Assembly: GCA_026393675.1 (NCBI GenBank)
Contig: JAPKZQ010000003.1
Span: forward strand, 62,001-126,000
Direction of reading: 5' to 3'
Origin: Acidobacteriota bacterium
GTDB lineage: Bacteria; Acidobacteriota; Vicinamibacteria; Vicinamibacterales; JAKQTR01
Length of the DNA: 64,000 bases
Position numbers and translations under genes: made by a program. This document shows positions 43,087-51,902 of this stretch, piece by piece. The first letter of the stretch is position 1, and each line of letters starts with the position of its first letter. The notes under the pieces were generated by a model. That model had not been told where the DNA came from and did not search any database. It saw only the letters and a program-made list of their open reading frames with translations.

Positions 43087-45851
43087 GGTTCGTCCTGTTG
43101 CGGAAGCCTCCGCACGACCAGCAGTTCGTTCCCCCGGTCGTCAATCACCTTGACCGCCACCTGACGCGAGGCGCCCGCTTCGAACGGTGCGCTCGTCGTG
43201 CCCGCAAGATGGTCCCACACGCTGTCGTCGTAGTCCGCTTTCAGGGCCTTGCGTAGCCCCTCCCAGGCGCTCGTTCGCGGGAAGAACGCCTGCGAGACGT
43301 GGAAGCACAGGTCGTTGTAGTCCGTGTCGAGGAGCCACGCCGGCACATCGTTGCCGTCGCGGTGTTCCGGCTTCATCGTGGTCGGGTCGAACGTGTCGAG
43401 GCCCAGCAGCTCGACCTGGTAGCGGATTGGGTCGCCCTTCTTCTCCGGCTTCACCGCGTGCAGCTTCACTTCAGGCAGGCCGCACACGCTGAAGATCTGG
43501 CTTGATCGCATCGTCTTCAGGAGGTCGCCCATCATGAGGTCTGGCGTGGCCTGGACGTAGGTGGCGGGCGGAAACCCGGCGTCGGTCGATTTCTCGACCA
43601 GTTCGCGCGCATGGGCCTGAATGGCGAATCCGATGACGTAGAGGTGGGAGTAGCGCTTGATGTCGGCTTCCTTGAGCGCGGCGTGGACCAGTTTTTCGCT
43701 GACGGCACCGTTCTCGGGGCCGAAGACAAACGCCACGGGCTTCTCATCAGCCTCGCCAGCCAGCGCCTCCGCCGACAACGACAGCGTCTTCGCAGGGCGC
43801 CGCACGTTCCAGAGCTTCACGGTCTTCCCGCCGCCGACGTGGAGCACGGGCGAGCGGCGCAGCACTTCAATCATGCGGTCGATGAAGGAACTGTAGTCAT
43901 CTGACTGCTGAGCGCCCGAATCCTCAACGCCGTCCTCCTCCCAGTCCACCGGGGTGGGAATCGTGGCTTCGAGCGCAAACGGCCCGGTTACGCGCACGTA
44001 CTTGTTGTCGACCTCAGGTCGATCGACCAGCACCTCTTCGTCGGGCGGCTCGTTGTTCGCGATGCTTTTCAGCGTGACGTGCGGGACGATACCGCCGACT
44101 TCCTCGCCCTTCTTGTTTTGCTTCCTCTTGTAGACAAAGCCACCTGATGGCCCGCGGCTGTTGTCCTTCAGCTCGTACCACGAAAAAGTCGCCGTCAGGA
44201 GCCGCTGCCGAGCCAGAGCGAGCGGCACGCGGCTGGTGTCAATCGTGATCCACCGCCGCCCCCACTGCTCGGCGACATACGCCGTCGTCCCCGACCCGCA
44301 CGTCGGATCGAGGACGAGATCCCCGGGATCGGTCGTCATGAGGATGCAGCGCTGCACAACCCGGGTGGCAGTCTGAACGACGTACGACTTCAGTTCCCGA
44401 CCTGCATAGGTTCCACCTGGCTGTGTGTCAGTCCAAAGTGCGTTGATCGAGATGAACGGGAAGTCATCAAAGTAGCGCTTGTAGAAGACGCGGTCGCCCG
44501 AAGCAATGATCCTTCCCACCTCGCCAAGTCTAGTAAGCCCTTGCAGGTGGGTTTTCCAGTAGCCACGACCCGGCAAGTAGGTCCTATCACCGTAAGGAAA
44601 CTCGAAACTACCAGGTGGCCTCGATGAAGTCAGGTTGTCACGCGCGAACACCCGAGCTTGGGCTGGAAGTTCATCGTGTTCCCGCTCTCCCAGCATCTCA
44701 ACCCGGCCGCCAGGTAATTCTACCCAGTCGTAGAGACCCTCGTCGACGGACCTGGATCGGTAGAGTTTGCGGAACTTCACTCGCTGCCGATCGCGCGAGT
44801 ACCACAAGAGATGATCTGCCACGGCTGCCAGAACGTCGTTGGTTTGGCTACTCGTGGTCTTGAAGGCGATCTGTCCGCAGAAGTTCTCCGCCCCGAACAC
44901 CTCGTCCATGAGTTCGCGAACGTGGTGGACGTTCTCGTCGCTGATCTGGACGAACACGCTTCCACTGGGCGTGAGTAACTCCCGCGCGAGCAACAACCGG
45001 TCGCGCATGTAGGTCAGGTACGAGTGCAGGCCCAGCTCCCACGTGTCGCGGTAGGCCTTCACCATCTCCGGCTCGCGTGTCAGATCCTCATCGTCGCCGT
45101 GCGACACGTCGCGCTTGCGCACGAACGGCTGGAAGTTGCTCCCGAACTTCACACCGTACGGCGGATCGATGTAGATCATCTGCACCTGGCCACCGAGGCC
45201 CTCGTAGCGCAGCAGCGAGTTCATCACCACCAGCGAGTCGCCGAGGACGAGCCGGTTGACCCACTTGTCCTGGTACTCGTAGGCCCTCAGCGTCTGATCG
45301 ACGACCGAGTGCTGCGGGTCGCCGAACAGATCCCACATGTTCGACTGGGCCGATTTCATCCGGTGGCCGACCAGTGTTTCGACGATAGCTTTGGTCGACA
45401 GGCGTTCGTGGACGAAGAGCGGCAGCGTCGGGACGTCGAATGACAGACGCTCGGCCTTGCCGGCCCAGTTCAGGAACGGCCTCCCGAGACGCCTGAGCGC
45501 GTCAACCGCGTCATGCAGCGACCGCACCGTGACGAGCACGCGTCCGTCGAGCGCGCGGAACTCCTGTGGCGCATCGTACGTATGCGGCGCAGGCAGGGCG
45601 GCGCCTTTCTCGATGAGCGCCAGCAGCCACTCCCCCAGTTCGCGCGCGCCGTTCTGACCGTCCCACTCCAGCGATGGCGCCAGCGACGAGTCGTACCGCC
45701 AGGTCGTAGGCGGCTTCTTCTTGCGGAATTGCGGCTGCGTGCCAATGTCCGGCCGCATGGGGCTCGTCTCGCCCGGATGCGTGTACCGCTCGGCCGTCTT
45801 GCCGGGTTTGCCGCTGCCGGCGGATGTCTTCGACTTTGGTGTGCGCGCCAC
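43083..45851 (-). CDS. mod: Type III-like DNA methyltransferase Mod subunit
   Basis: 922 residues. Motif IV DPPY (229-232, in IYIDPPYGVKFG) precedes motif I (DPTCGSGTTA, 515-523), the beta-class order of Type III Mod enzymes, which make N6-methyladenine and recognise the target for Res. The region between should hold the target-recognition domain. The N-terminus is Lys/Ser-rich and disordered-looking. The C-terminal about 400 residues beyond motif I are not part of the standard Mod fold and make it much longer than the EcoP15I type; they include VAFVFGPENGAVSEKLV and no motif known to me. First gene of the operon, transcribed toward the ATPase. Confidence 0.88.
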   Translation of the reverse strand: MARTPKSKTSAGSGKPGKTAERYTHPGETSPMRPDIGTQPQFRKKKPPTTWRYDSSLAPSLEWDGQNGARELGEWLLALIEKGAALPAPHTYDAPQEFRALDGRVLVTVRSLHDAVDALRRLGRPFLNWAGKAERLSFDVPTLPLFVHERLSTKAIVETLVGHRMKSAQSNMWDLFGDPQHSVVDQTLRAYEYQDKWVNRLVLGDSLVVMNSLLRYEGLGGQVQMIYIDPPYGVKFGSNFQPFVRKRDVSHGDDEDLTREPEMVKAYRDTWELGLHSYLTYMRDRLLLARELLTPSGSVFVQISDENVHHVRELMDEVFGAENFCGQIAFKTTSSQTNDVLAAVADHLLWYSRDRQRVKFRKLYRSRSVDEGLYDWVELPGGRVEMLGEREHDELPAQARVFARDNLTSSRPPGSFEFPYGDRTYLPGRGYWKTHLQGLTRLGEVGRIIASGDRVFYKRYFDDFPFISINALWTDTQPGGTYAGRELKSYVVQTATRVVQRCILMTTDPGDLVLDPTCGSGTTAYVAEQWGRRWITIDTSRVPLALARQRLLTATFSWYELKDNSRGPSGGFVYKRKQNKKGEEVGGIVPHVTLKSIANNEPPDEEVLVDRPEVDNKYVRVTGPFALEATIPTPVDWEEDGVEDSGAQQSDDYSSFIDRMIEVLRRSPVLHVGGGKTVKLWNVRRPAKTLSLSAEALAGEADEKPVAFVFGPENGAVSEKLVHAALKEADIKRYSHLYVIGFAIQAHARELVEKSTDAGFPPATYVQATPDLMMGDLLKTMRSSQIFSVCGLPEVKLHAVKPEKKGDPIRYQVELLGLDTFDPTTMKPEHRDGNDVPAWLLDTDYNDLCFHVSQAFFPRTSAWEGLRKALKADYDDSVWDHLAGTTSAPFEAGASRQVAVKVIDDRGNELLVVRRLPQQDEP

Positions 45852-45975
45852 TGAATGCCCTTCAGAACCGTGCCAGCGAGCCCGGCACCAGACTCGGCGC
45901 CCGGCCGGGCACTACTGACTTCGGAATCGTGGCTGATTCTACCAGACCGCTAGCCTCGGCGTTCGGCAGGCATGG

Positions 45976-45997
45976 TAGTCTGAATTCTCTGCAGGAG
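45976..45997 (+). promoter_or_regulatory. Promoter/ribosome site of the SEC-C gene in the divergent gap
   Basis: TGGTAGTCT (extended -10 type, TAGTCT at 45976-45981) precedes AGGAG (45993-45997), seven bases before ATG 46005. The 153-base gap also must hold the mod promoter, which I could not identify. Confidence 0.4.
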
Positions 45998-46004
45998 ACA
46001 TTCG

Positions 46005-47453
46005 ATGGCCACCGGCCGAAATGACCCATGCCCGTGCGGGAGCGGGCGCAAGTACAAGCAGTGCTGCCTCTCGAACAATGAGCAAGGCGAAGCCAGGTGG
46101 CGGGCCTGGCGCGAGGCCGAAAGCGCCGTGGTCACGGCGGTCATAGAGTTTGCCGGTGACACGTGGGGCGAAGCGTTCCTGAAACACGCGTTCGAGGAGT
46201 TCTACGCCGGCTCGCCGGACCCGGAAGACCCTATGACGCGCGGCCAGTGGGAACAGCTCTTCCTGCCGTGGTTCGCCTTTGATTTCATTCCCCGGCCGCC
46301 GAAGCGCGCGAAGCAGACGGCGTCGTGGCCGGTGACCACGCTGGCAGAAGCGTATCTGAGTGCGCATGGCCAACACGTCCCGGCGGCGGAAGTGCGCTTA
46401 CTCCGAGCCGGGATCGAGGCGCCGCTCAGTTTCATGGTCGTCACGTCGGCAGAGGCGGGCAAGTCGGTCGATCTCAGGGACATCCTGCTGGGGGATGTCC
46501 ATCACGTGGTGGAGCGGAGCGCCTCAACGAGTCTTCGCCCCGGACATGTCGTCCTGAGTCGCGTGATCGCGGATGGTGATCTCGCGATCATGTCCGGGCT
46601 GGGACCGTTCCCGCTGTTCCCGACAAGCCACCAGACGGTGATCAACTACCGCGAGAGATTCCTTCGACCGGGTGGACCCGTCACTCGGACGGCCGTGAAG
46701 GCCGCGGCGCCGGAAGTCCTCGGGCTCTACCACCGGCTGGTCCACGAGGTGCTGCACCCGGCACCGCTGCGACTCCAGAACACCGACGGCGACCCGCTAG
46801 CGCCGGCGACGCTGGAGTTCAAAGTGCGGTGCAGCGTGCGCGACGCGTTCGACCGTCTCAAGTTGCTCACACTGGCGAACGACGACGACGAATTGCTGGA
46901 CGATGCGTCGTGGTCGGAGTCGGGTGAATTGACCGCCGTCGACTTGGTCTGGAGCAAGTGGGGGAACAAGCTGCACCGTGAATGGGACAACACGACGCTT
47001 GGCAACCTCTCGTTGTCGCCAGGGCAGTTGAGCGTGTCCGTGAATTCGACGAAAAGGGCCCGGAAGATCAGGCGCCTCGTCGAGAAGCATCTGGGAAGCG
47101 ATGTGCTGTTCCTGCGAGAGACGATTGAATCTGTTGATGCCTTGCTCGAAGCCGCGAAGCACGGTGGCAGTCCTGGCGATGACGCTAGTGCGGGGCCAAG
47201 CTTCGAGGACACGCCGGAGGCCCGGGCCATGCTCGACGAGATGAGCCGGCGTCACTGGGAGGCCTGGTTTGACGAGGAGATTCCAGCGCTCGGCGGCGTC
47301 ACCCCGCGCGAGGCCGCGAAGACCCGGCTCGGCCGCGAACGTCTGGAAGCCCTTCTGGCCGAGTACGCATGGCGAGACGAGGCCGGGCCGCGCAACCAGT
47401 TCAAACCGGAGGTGGCGTGGCTGCGGGAGCGCCTGGGCCTGCCGGGCGTGTAA
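46005..47453 (+). CDS. SEC-C metal-binding domain protein of unknown function
   Basis: 482 residues. The N-terminus is a perfect SEC-C motif (GRNDPCPCGSGRKYKQCC, residues 4-21), a zinc-binding tail known from SecA. The rest (residues 30-480) is mixed alpha/beta, with no family that I recognise. It is divergent from and adjacent to the mod - ATPase - res operon, so it may belong to the same defence island, though it has its own ribosome site and composition is ordinary. SEC-C proteins are often found near toxin or defence genes, but a role here is only suggested. Confidence 0.75.
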   Translation: MATGRNDPCPCGSGRKYKQCCLSNNEQGEARWRAWREAESAVVTAVIEFAGDTWGEAFLKHAFEEFYAGSPDPEDPMTRGQWEQLFLPWFAFDFIPRPPKRAKQTASWPVTTLAEAYLSAHGQHVPAAEVRLLRAGIEAPLSFMVVTSAEAGKSVDLRDILLGDVHHVVERSASTSLRPGHVVLSRVIADGDLAIMSGLGPFPLFPTSHQTVINYRERFLRPGGPVTRTAVKAAAPEVLGLYHRLVHEVLHPAPLRLQNTDGDPLAPATLEFKVRCSVRDAFDRLKLLTLANDDDELLDDASWSESGELTAVDLVWSKWGNKLHREWDNTTLGNLSLSPGQLSVSVNSTKRARKIRRLVEKHLGSDVLFLRETIESVDALLEAAKHGGSPGDDASAGPSFEDTPEARAMLDEMSRRHWEAWFDEEIPALGGVTPREAAKTRLGRERLEALLAEYAWRDEAGPRNQFKPEVAWLRERLGLPGV

Positions 47454-47499
47454 GGGCGGGCCCCGGTGCCCGCCCAAGGGCAACCACGGGGCGTTGCCC

Positions 47500-47655
47500 C
47501 TACGACAGCAATCGCGCGAGGAAGTCCGGGTGCAGCGCCCAGCCGAACAGCCCCGCCAACCCCCATCAGCACGCCGAACGCGGTGGGTACCAGCGCCAGC
47601 CAGAACAGCCATGTCTTGTGCGTCAACGCGGTCAGGGCGAGCAGCGCGATCGCGG
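47500..47655 (-). pseudogene. Truncated, frameshifted copy of the DUF4337 gene tail
   Basis: About 155 bases closely match the 3' end of the intact gene at 50019-50630, same orientation. It encodes ALLALTALTHK and LFWLALVPTAFGVLMG, then a one-base insertion (five C against four) shifts the frame, after which GLFGWALHPDFLARLLS and a stop continue in the other frame. No 5' part is present. Confidence 0.75.
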
Positions 47656-47803
47656 GCGGAGATGGAGAATCGCCTTCACTGAAATCCGCGCAAACGAAGC
47701 AACGCTGCGTCAACCGGACACGCGAGGCGTCGTCACCGCGTTTGTTCTGCCCCCGTCGTTGAATTGTCCGTTCACTGGAACCCAACCCCGCCGGAGGTGT
47801 CTC
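47656..47803. other. Non-coding DNA between the pseudogene fragment and a small frame
   Basis: No gene or clear regulatory site seen. A CGCCGGAGG tract near 47793 could serve the downstream frame as a ribosome site. Confidence 0.4.
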
Positions 47804-48106
47804 ATGCGGACAATTGGTATCATCTCATTGGTCGCGTCAGTGGTGGCCGTGGCCGTCCGTCCAGTCCCCCGCAAGCTGAAGTGTCAGAAACGGATAGGTA
47901 ACACCGTCTGTGGAGCGTCACGTCACAGGCATGCGGAGAATCGAATTGCTGGCAGATCTAGGCAATCAGTGGTGGCCACGGCGCGAATTGGTGCGCCTTT
48001 CGAACGTCAGGGCATGACTTTCCGCCAGAATCCCGGTCTAACTAAGCTGGTGTCGGTTGATGTCATCTACGTGACGATGCCGAGCACGGAACTTCTCAGA
48101 GCCTAA
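47804..48106 (+). CDS. Hypothetical 100-residue protein
   Basis: It starts MRTIGIISLVASVVAVAV, a hydrophobic stretch that could be a signal or membrane anchor, followed by a basic region. No family recognised. Its TAA overlaps the ATG of the flippase (TAATG), an arrangement typical of coupled genes and the main support for this frame. Codon use is less GC-biased than in neighbours; it may be spurious. Confidence 0.35.
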   Translation: MRTIGIISLVASVVAVAVRPVPRKLKCQKRIGNTVCGASRHRHAENRIAGRSRQSVVATARIGAPFERQGMTFRQNPGLTKLVSVDVIYVTMPSTELLRA

Positions 48107-49638
48107 TGAAACTATTGTTCAAGCCAACAGTTGTCGTATCAGCGTTCAATTTCGTGGCGCTGATCATCTCCTTTGCGTGTCAACTGATTGTCGCCGCCAC
48201 CTTCGGTACCCGCGCGCAAATGGACGCGTATCTCGCGGCATCGGCGTTGCCCACCGTGATCGCGGCTACGCTGAGCGGCCCGGTGGCGTTCGTCCTCATC
48301 CCGGCCATCATGCGTCGTCGGTCGTCCGGAGGGCTGGCGGCAGGATGGCAGGTTGCCAGCGGCGTCCTGAATCTTGCCGCATTGGGGCTCGGTCTGCTCA
48401 CGGTGGTGGGCATGCTCTTGCGCCGCTCCTTGATGGGAATCATCGTTCCAGGCCTCACGCCGGCGACGAGCGCACTAGCCGCCGAGCTCTCAATGATCCT
48501 CTGGCCGACGGTGCTGTTCGTAGGACTGAGTTCGATTCTCATCAGCTTGATCCAGGCCGAACAACGGTTCACCTGGCCGGCTTTTGTCCCGCTGGTTGGT
48601 TCGGGACTGCAACTGATTATCCTGCTCCAGTTCGGAAGCCAATTGGGAATAAGGGGGCTGGCCGCGGCGGTCCTGGTAAACAGCATCGCGCAACTGGTCC
48701 TGCTCTTGCCGGCAGCGTTTCGGAAGGGACGGTACAATCTCCTGGCTGGTTGGCACTCCTCTGCGGGGAGGGGGGTCATCTACACGCTCATCCCTGTGGC
48801 TGGCGGCCGCATCCTTCTGGATGCGTCGATCTTGATCGACCGGTACCTCGGGTCCGAAATGGCGTCCGGGAGTATCGCTCAACTCAATTACGCCAGCAGA
48901 ATACCGACGGTGGCGCTGACTCTGTTCTCGGCAGCCTTGTCGATCACGATCTTCCCGACGTTCGCCAGAGAGGCTTCTGAAGGCGATCTGGCCGGACTTC
49001 GGCGGACGTACTGTGCTTCAATCCGGTACTCATCGTTGTTCTACTTCCCCGTCGTGGTCATCCTCTGCGTCCTTTCGAGGCCGCTGGTTGCCACGTTGTT
49101 CGAGCGCGGGGCGTTTCGACCGTCCGACACGGCGGTTATCGCCGCCATTCTGCCGTGGTACCTGGTGTCGATGGCGGCGACAACCCTGAAGAATATTTCG
49201 TGTCGAGTGATCTACGCACTGAATGAGCCGAGACTTATGGCGGCCTTGAATGCGGCGTCGGCGGTTGTGTACGGACTTGTGGCAGTGTTTCTGGTGCGCA
49301 AGTGGGGCATCTTCGGGATTCCAATCGCGGCCGCCTTCACCGGTTGGCTCTTCTACCTCGCACAGTTTGTGATTGGCTTCTTGAAGACGGGCCGCGTCCT
49401 GGAAGCCGGCTTTCTTACGGACATCGCCCGAATCACGCTCGCGGCCTTGGCTGCTGGTGCCGCCAGTTGGTCGGTGCAGCGTCTCTCGACATTGCCGGAC
49501 CCGGTTCTGCTGGTCGTCAGTGGGCTGACTGGCCTCGCCGCGGATGCGGCAGTACTGCTGCTCTTGCGCGATCCAGAAATGACGACGTGCCGCCGCTATA
49601 TAGAGAGTGGTTTCCGTCGGGCACTAACGTCTTGGTGA
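48106..49638 (+). CDS. MurJ/MviN-type lipid-linked polysaccharide flippase
   Basis: 510 residues with about 13-14 membrane helices. It has the MOP-superfamily pattern, for example AATFGTRAQMDAYLAASALP and an ARG/GAFRPSDT-type loop (FERGAFRPSDTAVIA), the latter close to MurJ. It would flip lipid-linked oligosaccharides across the inner membrane; whether lipid II or a surface polysaccharide is not certain, though its location outside the cell-division region favours the latter. Its codon and base use is AT-richer than flanking genes. It is flanked by a broken and an intact DUF4337 gene tail, which suggests insertion or rearrangement. Confidence 0.85.
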   Translation: MKLLFKPTVVVSAFNFVALIISFACQLIVAATFGTRAQMDAYLAASALPTVIAATLSGPVAFVLIPAIMRRRSSGGLAAGWQVASGVLNLAALGLGLLTVVGMLLRRSLMGIIVPGLTPATSALAAELSMILWPTVLFVGLSSILISLIQAEQRFTWPAFVPLVGSGLQLIILLQFGSQLGIRGLAAAVLVNSIAQLVLLLPAAFRKGRYNLLAGWHSSAGRGVIYTLIPVAGGRILLDASILIDRYLGSEMASGSIAQLNYASRIPTVALTLFSAALSITIFPTFAREASEGDLAGLRRTYCASIRYSSLFYFPVVVILCVLSRPLVATLFERGAFRPSDTAVIAAILPWYLVSMAATTLKNISCRVIYALNEPRLMAALNAASAVVYGLVAVFLVRKWGIFGIPIAAAFTGWLFYLAQFVIGFLKTGRVLEAGFLTDIARITLAALAAGAASWSVQRLSTLPDPVLLVVSGLTGLAADAAVLLLLRDPEMTTCRRYIESGFRRALTSW

Positions 49639-50018
49639 TGCCACCCGACAGATGGACGGTAACGCCCGCCCGTCTTCAGCCCGTTTGTCTGTCGACTGTG
49701 GCAACCGACCCGACCTCGACAACAGAGAGTGACCCAGTAGTTCTGACGGTAGCGGGTGAAACCGCGCCAACGAAGGCCATCTCCCCGCCTTTCCCCGCCG
49801 GCCTCCTGAACGCGTCTGGTTGCAGCCAATCACTCGCCCCAGAGAAACGTCCGCCTAGTCTCGTAGCGTGCTCGGGATTGGGGGTTTGGGATTGGGGATT
49901 CGGGGTCTCGGAGTCGGGGTTCGGGAGTCGGGGTTTGGGAGGGCTGGTTGACGGGCGAATTCCCGGGACCGCCGGGCTCCGTCCCGGCCACGCTGGAGCG
50001 TGGCGATCCCGAGGACGA
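49639..50018. other. Non-coding region carrying a G-rich repeat block
   Basis: No gene. The first 220 bases show nothing recognisable; a long G-rich block follows at 49874-49953, and then the DUF4337 stop codon. Confidence 0.5.
49874..49953 (+). repeat. Long G-quadruplex-type repeat block
   Basis: At least ten G tracts of three or more, spaced by ATT, TTC, TTT or AGTC, over 80 bases. Same loose unit as at 5938, 6102 and 38306. Confidence 0.75.
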
Positions 50019-50630
50019 TTAGGACAGCAATCGCGCGAGGAAGTCCGGATGCAGCGGCCAGCCGAACAGCCCCGCCAACCCCATCAGCGCGCCGAACGCG
50101 GTGGGTACGAGCGCCACCCAGAACAGCCACTTCTTGTGCGTCAGCGCGGTCAAGGCGAGCAGCGAGATCGCGAGCGCAACCAGCGCGTCCGAGAGGTCGA
50201 ACTGATCGTCGCGGTAATTGAGCGCGTCGTAGGTCTTCTGATCCTGTTCGGCCTGCTTCCGCAGATCGTCTTTTTTCTGCGACTGGTCGGCAACCAGCTT
50301 CTCGTAGGTCTTGATGGCCTCGCGGTACTTGTCGAGCTGGGATGCAGGCGCGCCCTCGACGGCGAGCAACAGTTGCGCCAGCGTCGCCCTGCCAACCTCC
50401 TCGCGGATATTGCGCGCCTGGTAGAAGTTCCAGTGGTCGAGCTTGTCGGCCTGGGCCTGTTGCATCGCCTGAACGATGTTGTCGTCCTTCACCTTGCAGA
50501 CGCCGAGAAACGTTGCGAGCAGCGCCACCGTGATCGCCACCCACGTGCTGAGGCGGGCCGAGTCGGCCGCCGACGCGCGGGCCTGTTCTTCGGATGCATT
50601 GGTCGCGGATTCCATGGGGTCGAGGTCCAT
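50019..50630 (-). CDS. DUF4337-like membrane protein
   Basis: 203 residues. An acidic N-terminus, a first hydrophobic helix (WVAITVALLATFLGVCKV), a charged helical middle with KLDHWNFYQARNIREEV and a QKKDDLRKQAEQDQ coiled coil, then two C-terminal helices (ALVALAISLLALTALTH and FWVALVPTAFGALMG). The DNIVQAMQQAQADKLDHWNF pattern fits DUF4337. Function unknown. The chosen ATG (50630) lies five bases from the rlmI stop, so the two are probably cotranscribed. A truncated copy of its 3' end is at 47500-47655. Confidence 0.8.
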   Translation of the reverse strand: MDLDPMESATNASEEQARASAADSARLSTWVAITVALLATFLGVCKVKDDNIVQAMQQAQADKLDHWNFYQARNIREEVGRATLAQLLLAVEGAPASQLDKYREAIKTYEKLVADQSQKKDDLRKQAEQDQKTYDALNYRDDQFDLSDALVALAISLLALTALTHKKWLFWVALVPTAFGALMGLAGLFGWPLHPDFLARLLS

Positions 50631-50635
50631 TGCTC

Positions 50636-51811
50636 CTACCCTACCTTCCGGACGATGAAGCACTTGAGGTAGTAGGTCTCCGGCACGCCGAGCAGCACGG
50701 GGTGGTCGCGCGCCTGCATGCGCTTTTCGACGACGACGACGCGGGCGCGGGCGTCGATGGAGGCCTCGTAGACGATCTGGCCGAACGTGGCCTCGTCTAT
50801 GTTGTACGAGCAACTGCAGGTGACAAGCGTGCCACCGGGTTTCAGGATCTTCAGGGCGCGCAGGTTGATTTCCTTGTACCCCGCGAACGCCTTTTCGACC
50901 GCGTCCTTACTCTTGGCGAACGCGGGAGGATCGAGCACCACCATGTCGTAGCGCTCACCCGCCCGTTCGAGACGCCGCAGTTCGTCGAACACGTTGACGC
51001 AGTGCGCCTCGATGTTGGTGATCTTGTTGCGTGCGGCGTTCCGCGCGATGTGGCCGACGGCTTCTTCTGACACGTCGAGCGCCGTCACCTGATCGCAGCA
51101 ATCCGCCAACTGCAGGGCGAAGGCGCCGTGATAGCTGAAACAGTCGAGCAGCCGGCCGCGGGCGTATTGCCGCGCGGCAATCCGGTTTTCGCGCTGATCG
51201 AGAAAGAGCCCCGTCTTCTGCCCGTGCCACAGGTCCACGTCGTGCTCGATACCGCCCTCGCGCACCGTCACAAGCGGCGGCACCTCGCCAGCGAGCAGCG
51301 TGACGCACTGCTCGAGGCCCTCGAGTTGGCGCACGCGCACATCATGTCGCGCGAGAATGCCCGCGGGGGCCAGCGCGTCCTGCAACATCTCCACGATGCG
51401 AGGCAGCAGGCGCTCGGTCCCCTGGGAGAGCGCCTGCACGACGAGGTGGCGGTCGTATTGATCGACGACGAGCGACGGCATCAGGTCGGCCTCGCCGTGC
51501 ACCAGCCTGAAGGCCGTCGCATCGATCGCGAGTTGTCGGCGAAAAGCGATGGCCGCATCAAGCCTGGCGCGCCACAGATCGGGCCCGGCCGGCGCCTCGC
51601 CAATCGTGAGCAGCCGCAGCGCAATCTGCGACTTGTCGCTGAACAGGGCGTGGCCGAGGATCCGGCCGCGCGGGTTCACGACAACCACCGTATCGCCGCC
51701 CTGTGCCCGCACATCCGCAACATCAGTGCGGTATATCCACGGATGTCCGGCGCGCGCGCGATCTTCGCCGCGGGCGGTGACGACGACTTTGGGTTCGACG
51801 GGGTTGCTCAC
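50636..51811 (-). CDS. rlmI: 23S rRNA cytosine methyltransferase RlmI-like (class I SAM)
   Basis: 391 residues: an N-terminal PUA-like RNA-binding domain (RARAGHPWIYRTDVADV, VVVNPRGRILGHALFS), then a SAM-binding Rossmann domain with VDQYDRHLVVQ, LLDCFSYHGAFALQLA, VTALDVSEEAV and MVVLDPPAFAKSK, and the catalytic cysteine in VTCSCSYN. RlmI methylates C1962 of 23S rRNA; related enzymes may differ in base specificity. GTG start. The gene is divergent from rpiB and probably cotranscribed with the DUF4337-like gene. Confidence 0.88.
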   Translation of the reverse strand: MSNPVEPKVVVTARGEDRARAGHPWIYRTDVADVRAQGGDTVVVVNPRGRILGHALFSDKSQIALRLLTIGEAPAGPDLWRARLDAAIAFRRQLAIDATAFRLVHGEADLMPSLVVDQYDRHLVVQALSQGTERLLPRIVEMLQDALAPAGILARHDVRVRQLEGLEQCVTLLAGEVPPLVTVREGGIEHDVDLWHGQKTGLFLDQRENRIAARQYARGRLLDCFSYHGAFALQLADCCDQVTALDVSEEAVGHIARNAARNKITNIEAHCVNVFDELRRLERAGERYDMVVLDPPAFAKSKDAVEKAFAGYKEINLRALKILKPGGTLVTCSCSYNIDEATFGQIVYEASIDARARVVVVEKRMQARDHPVLLGVPETYYLKCFIVRKVG

Positions 51812-51888
51812 GGTTCAGTTCTACCTGGGAAACCTGACCATCATGACAGAAAGAAAAGGGGTTTTCTCAGGGGGCCGCGCAGATCAGG

Positions 51889-51894
51889 TAAAAT
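51889..51894 (+). promoter_or_regulatory. TAAAAT -10 element before rpiB
   Basis: TAAAAT ends eight bases before GTG 51903, with no ribosome site between, so the rpiB transcript may be leaderless. No clear -35 is visible. Confidence 0.5.
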
Positions 51895-51902
51895 TCGGGG
51901 TT

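Noticed and set aside
38324-47453. BREX or DISARM identity for the defence locus
   Set aside because: No PglZ phosphatase, BrxC-like ATPase, DUF1998 or phospholipase D gene is present; the helicase and methylase have Type III-like order and motifs.
47369-47803. 5' extension of the small frame through the SEC-C gene end and the pseudogene
   Set aside because: It passes over a decayed copy of another gene in the opposite orientation; if real, the gene starts at 47804.
47500-50630. Integrative element with an integrase
   Set aside because: No integrase, transposase or phage gene exists between the DUF4337 tail repeats, so only a rearrangement can be supported.
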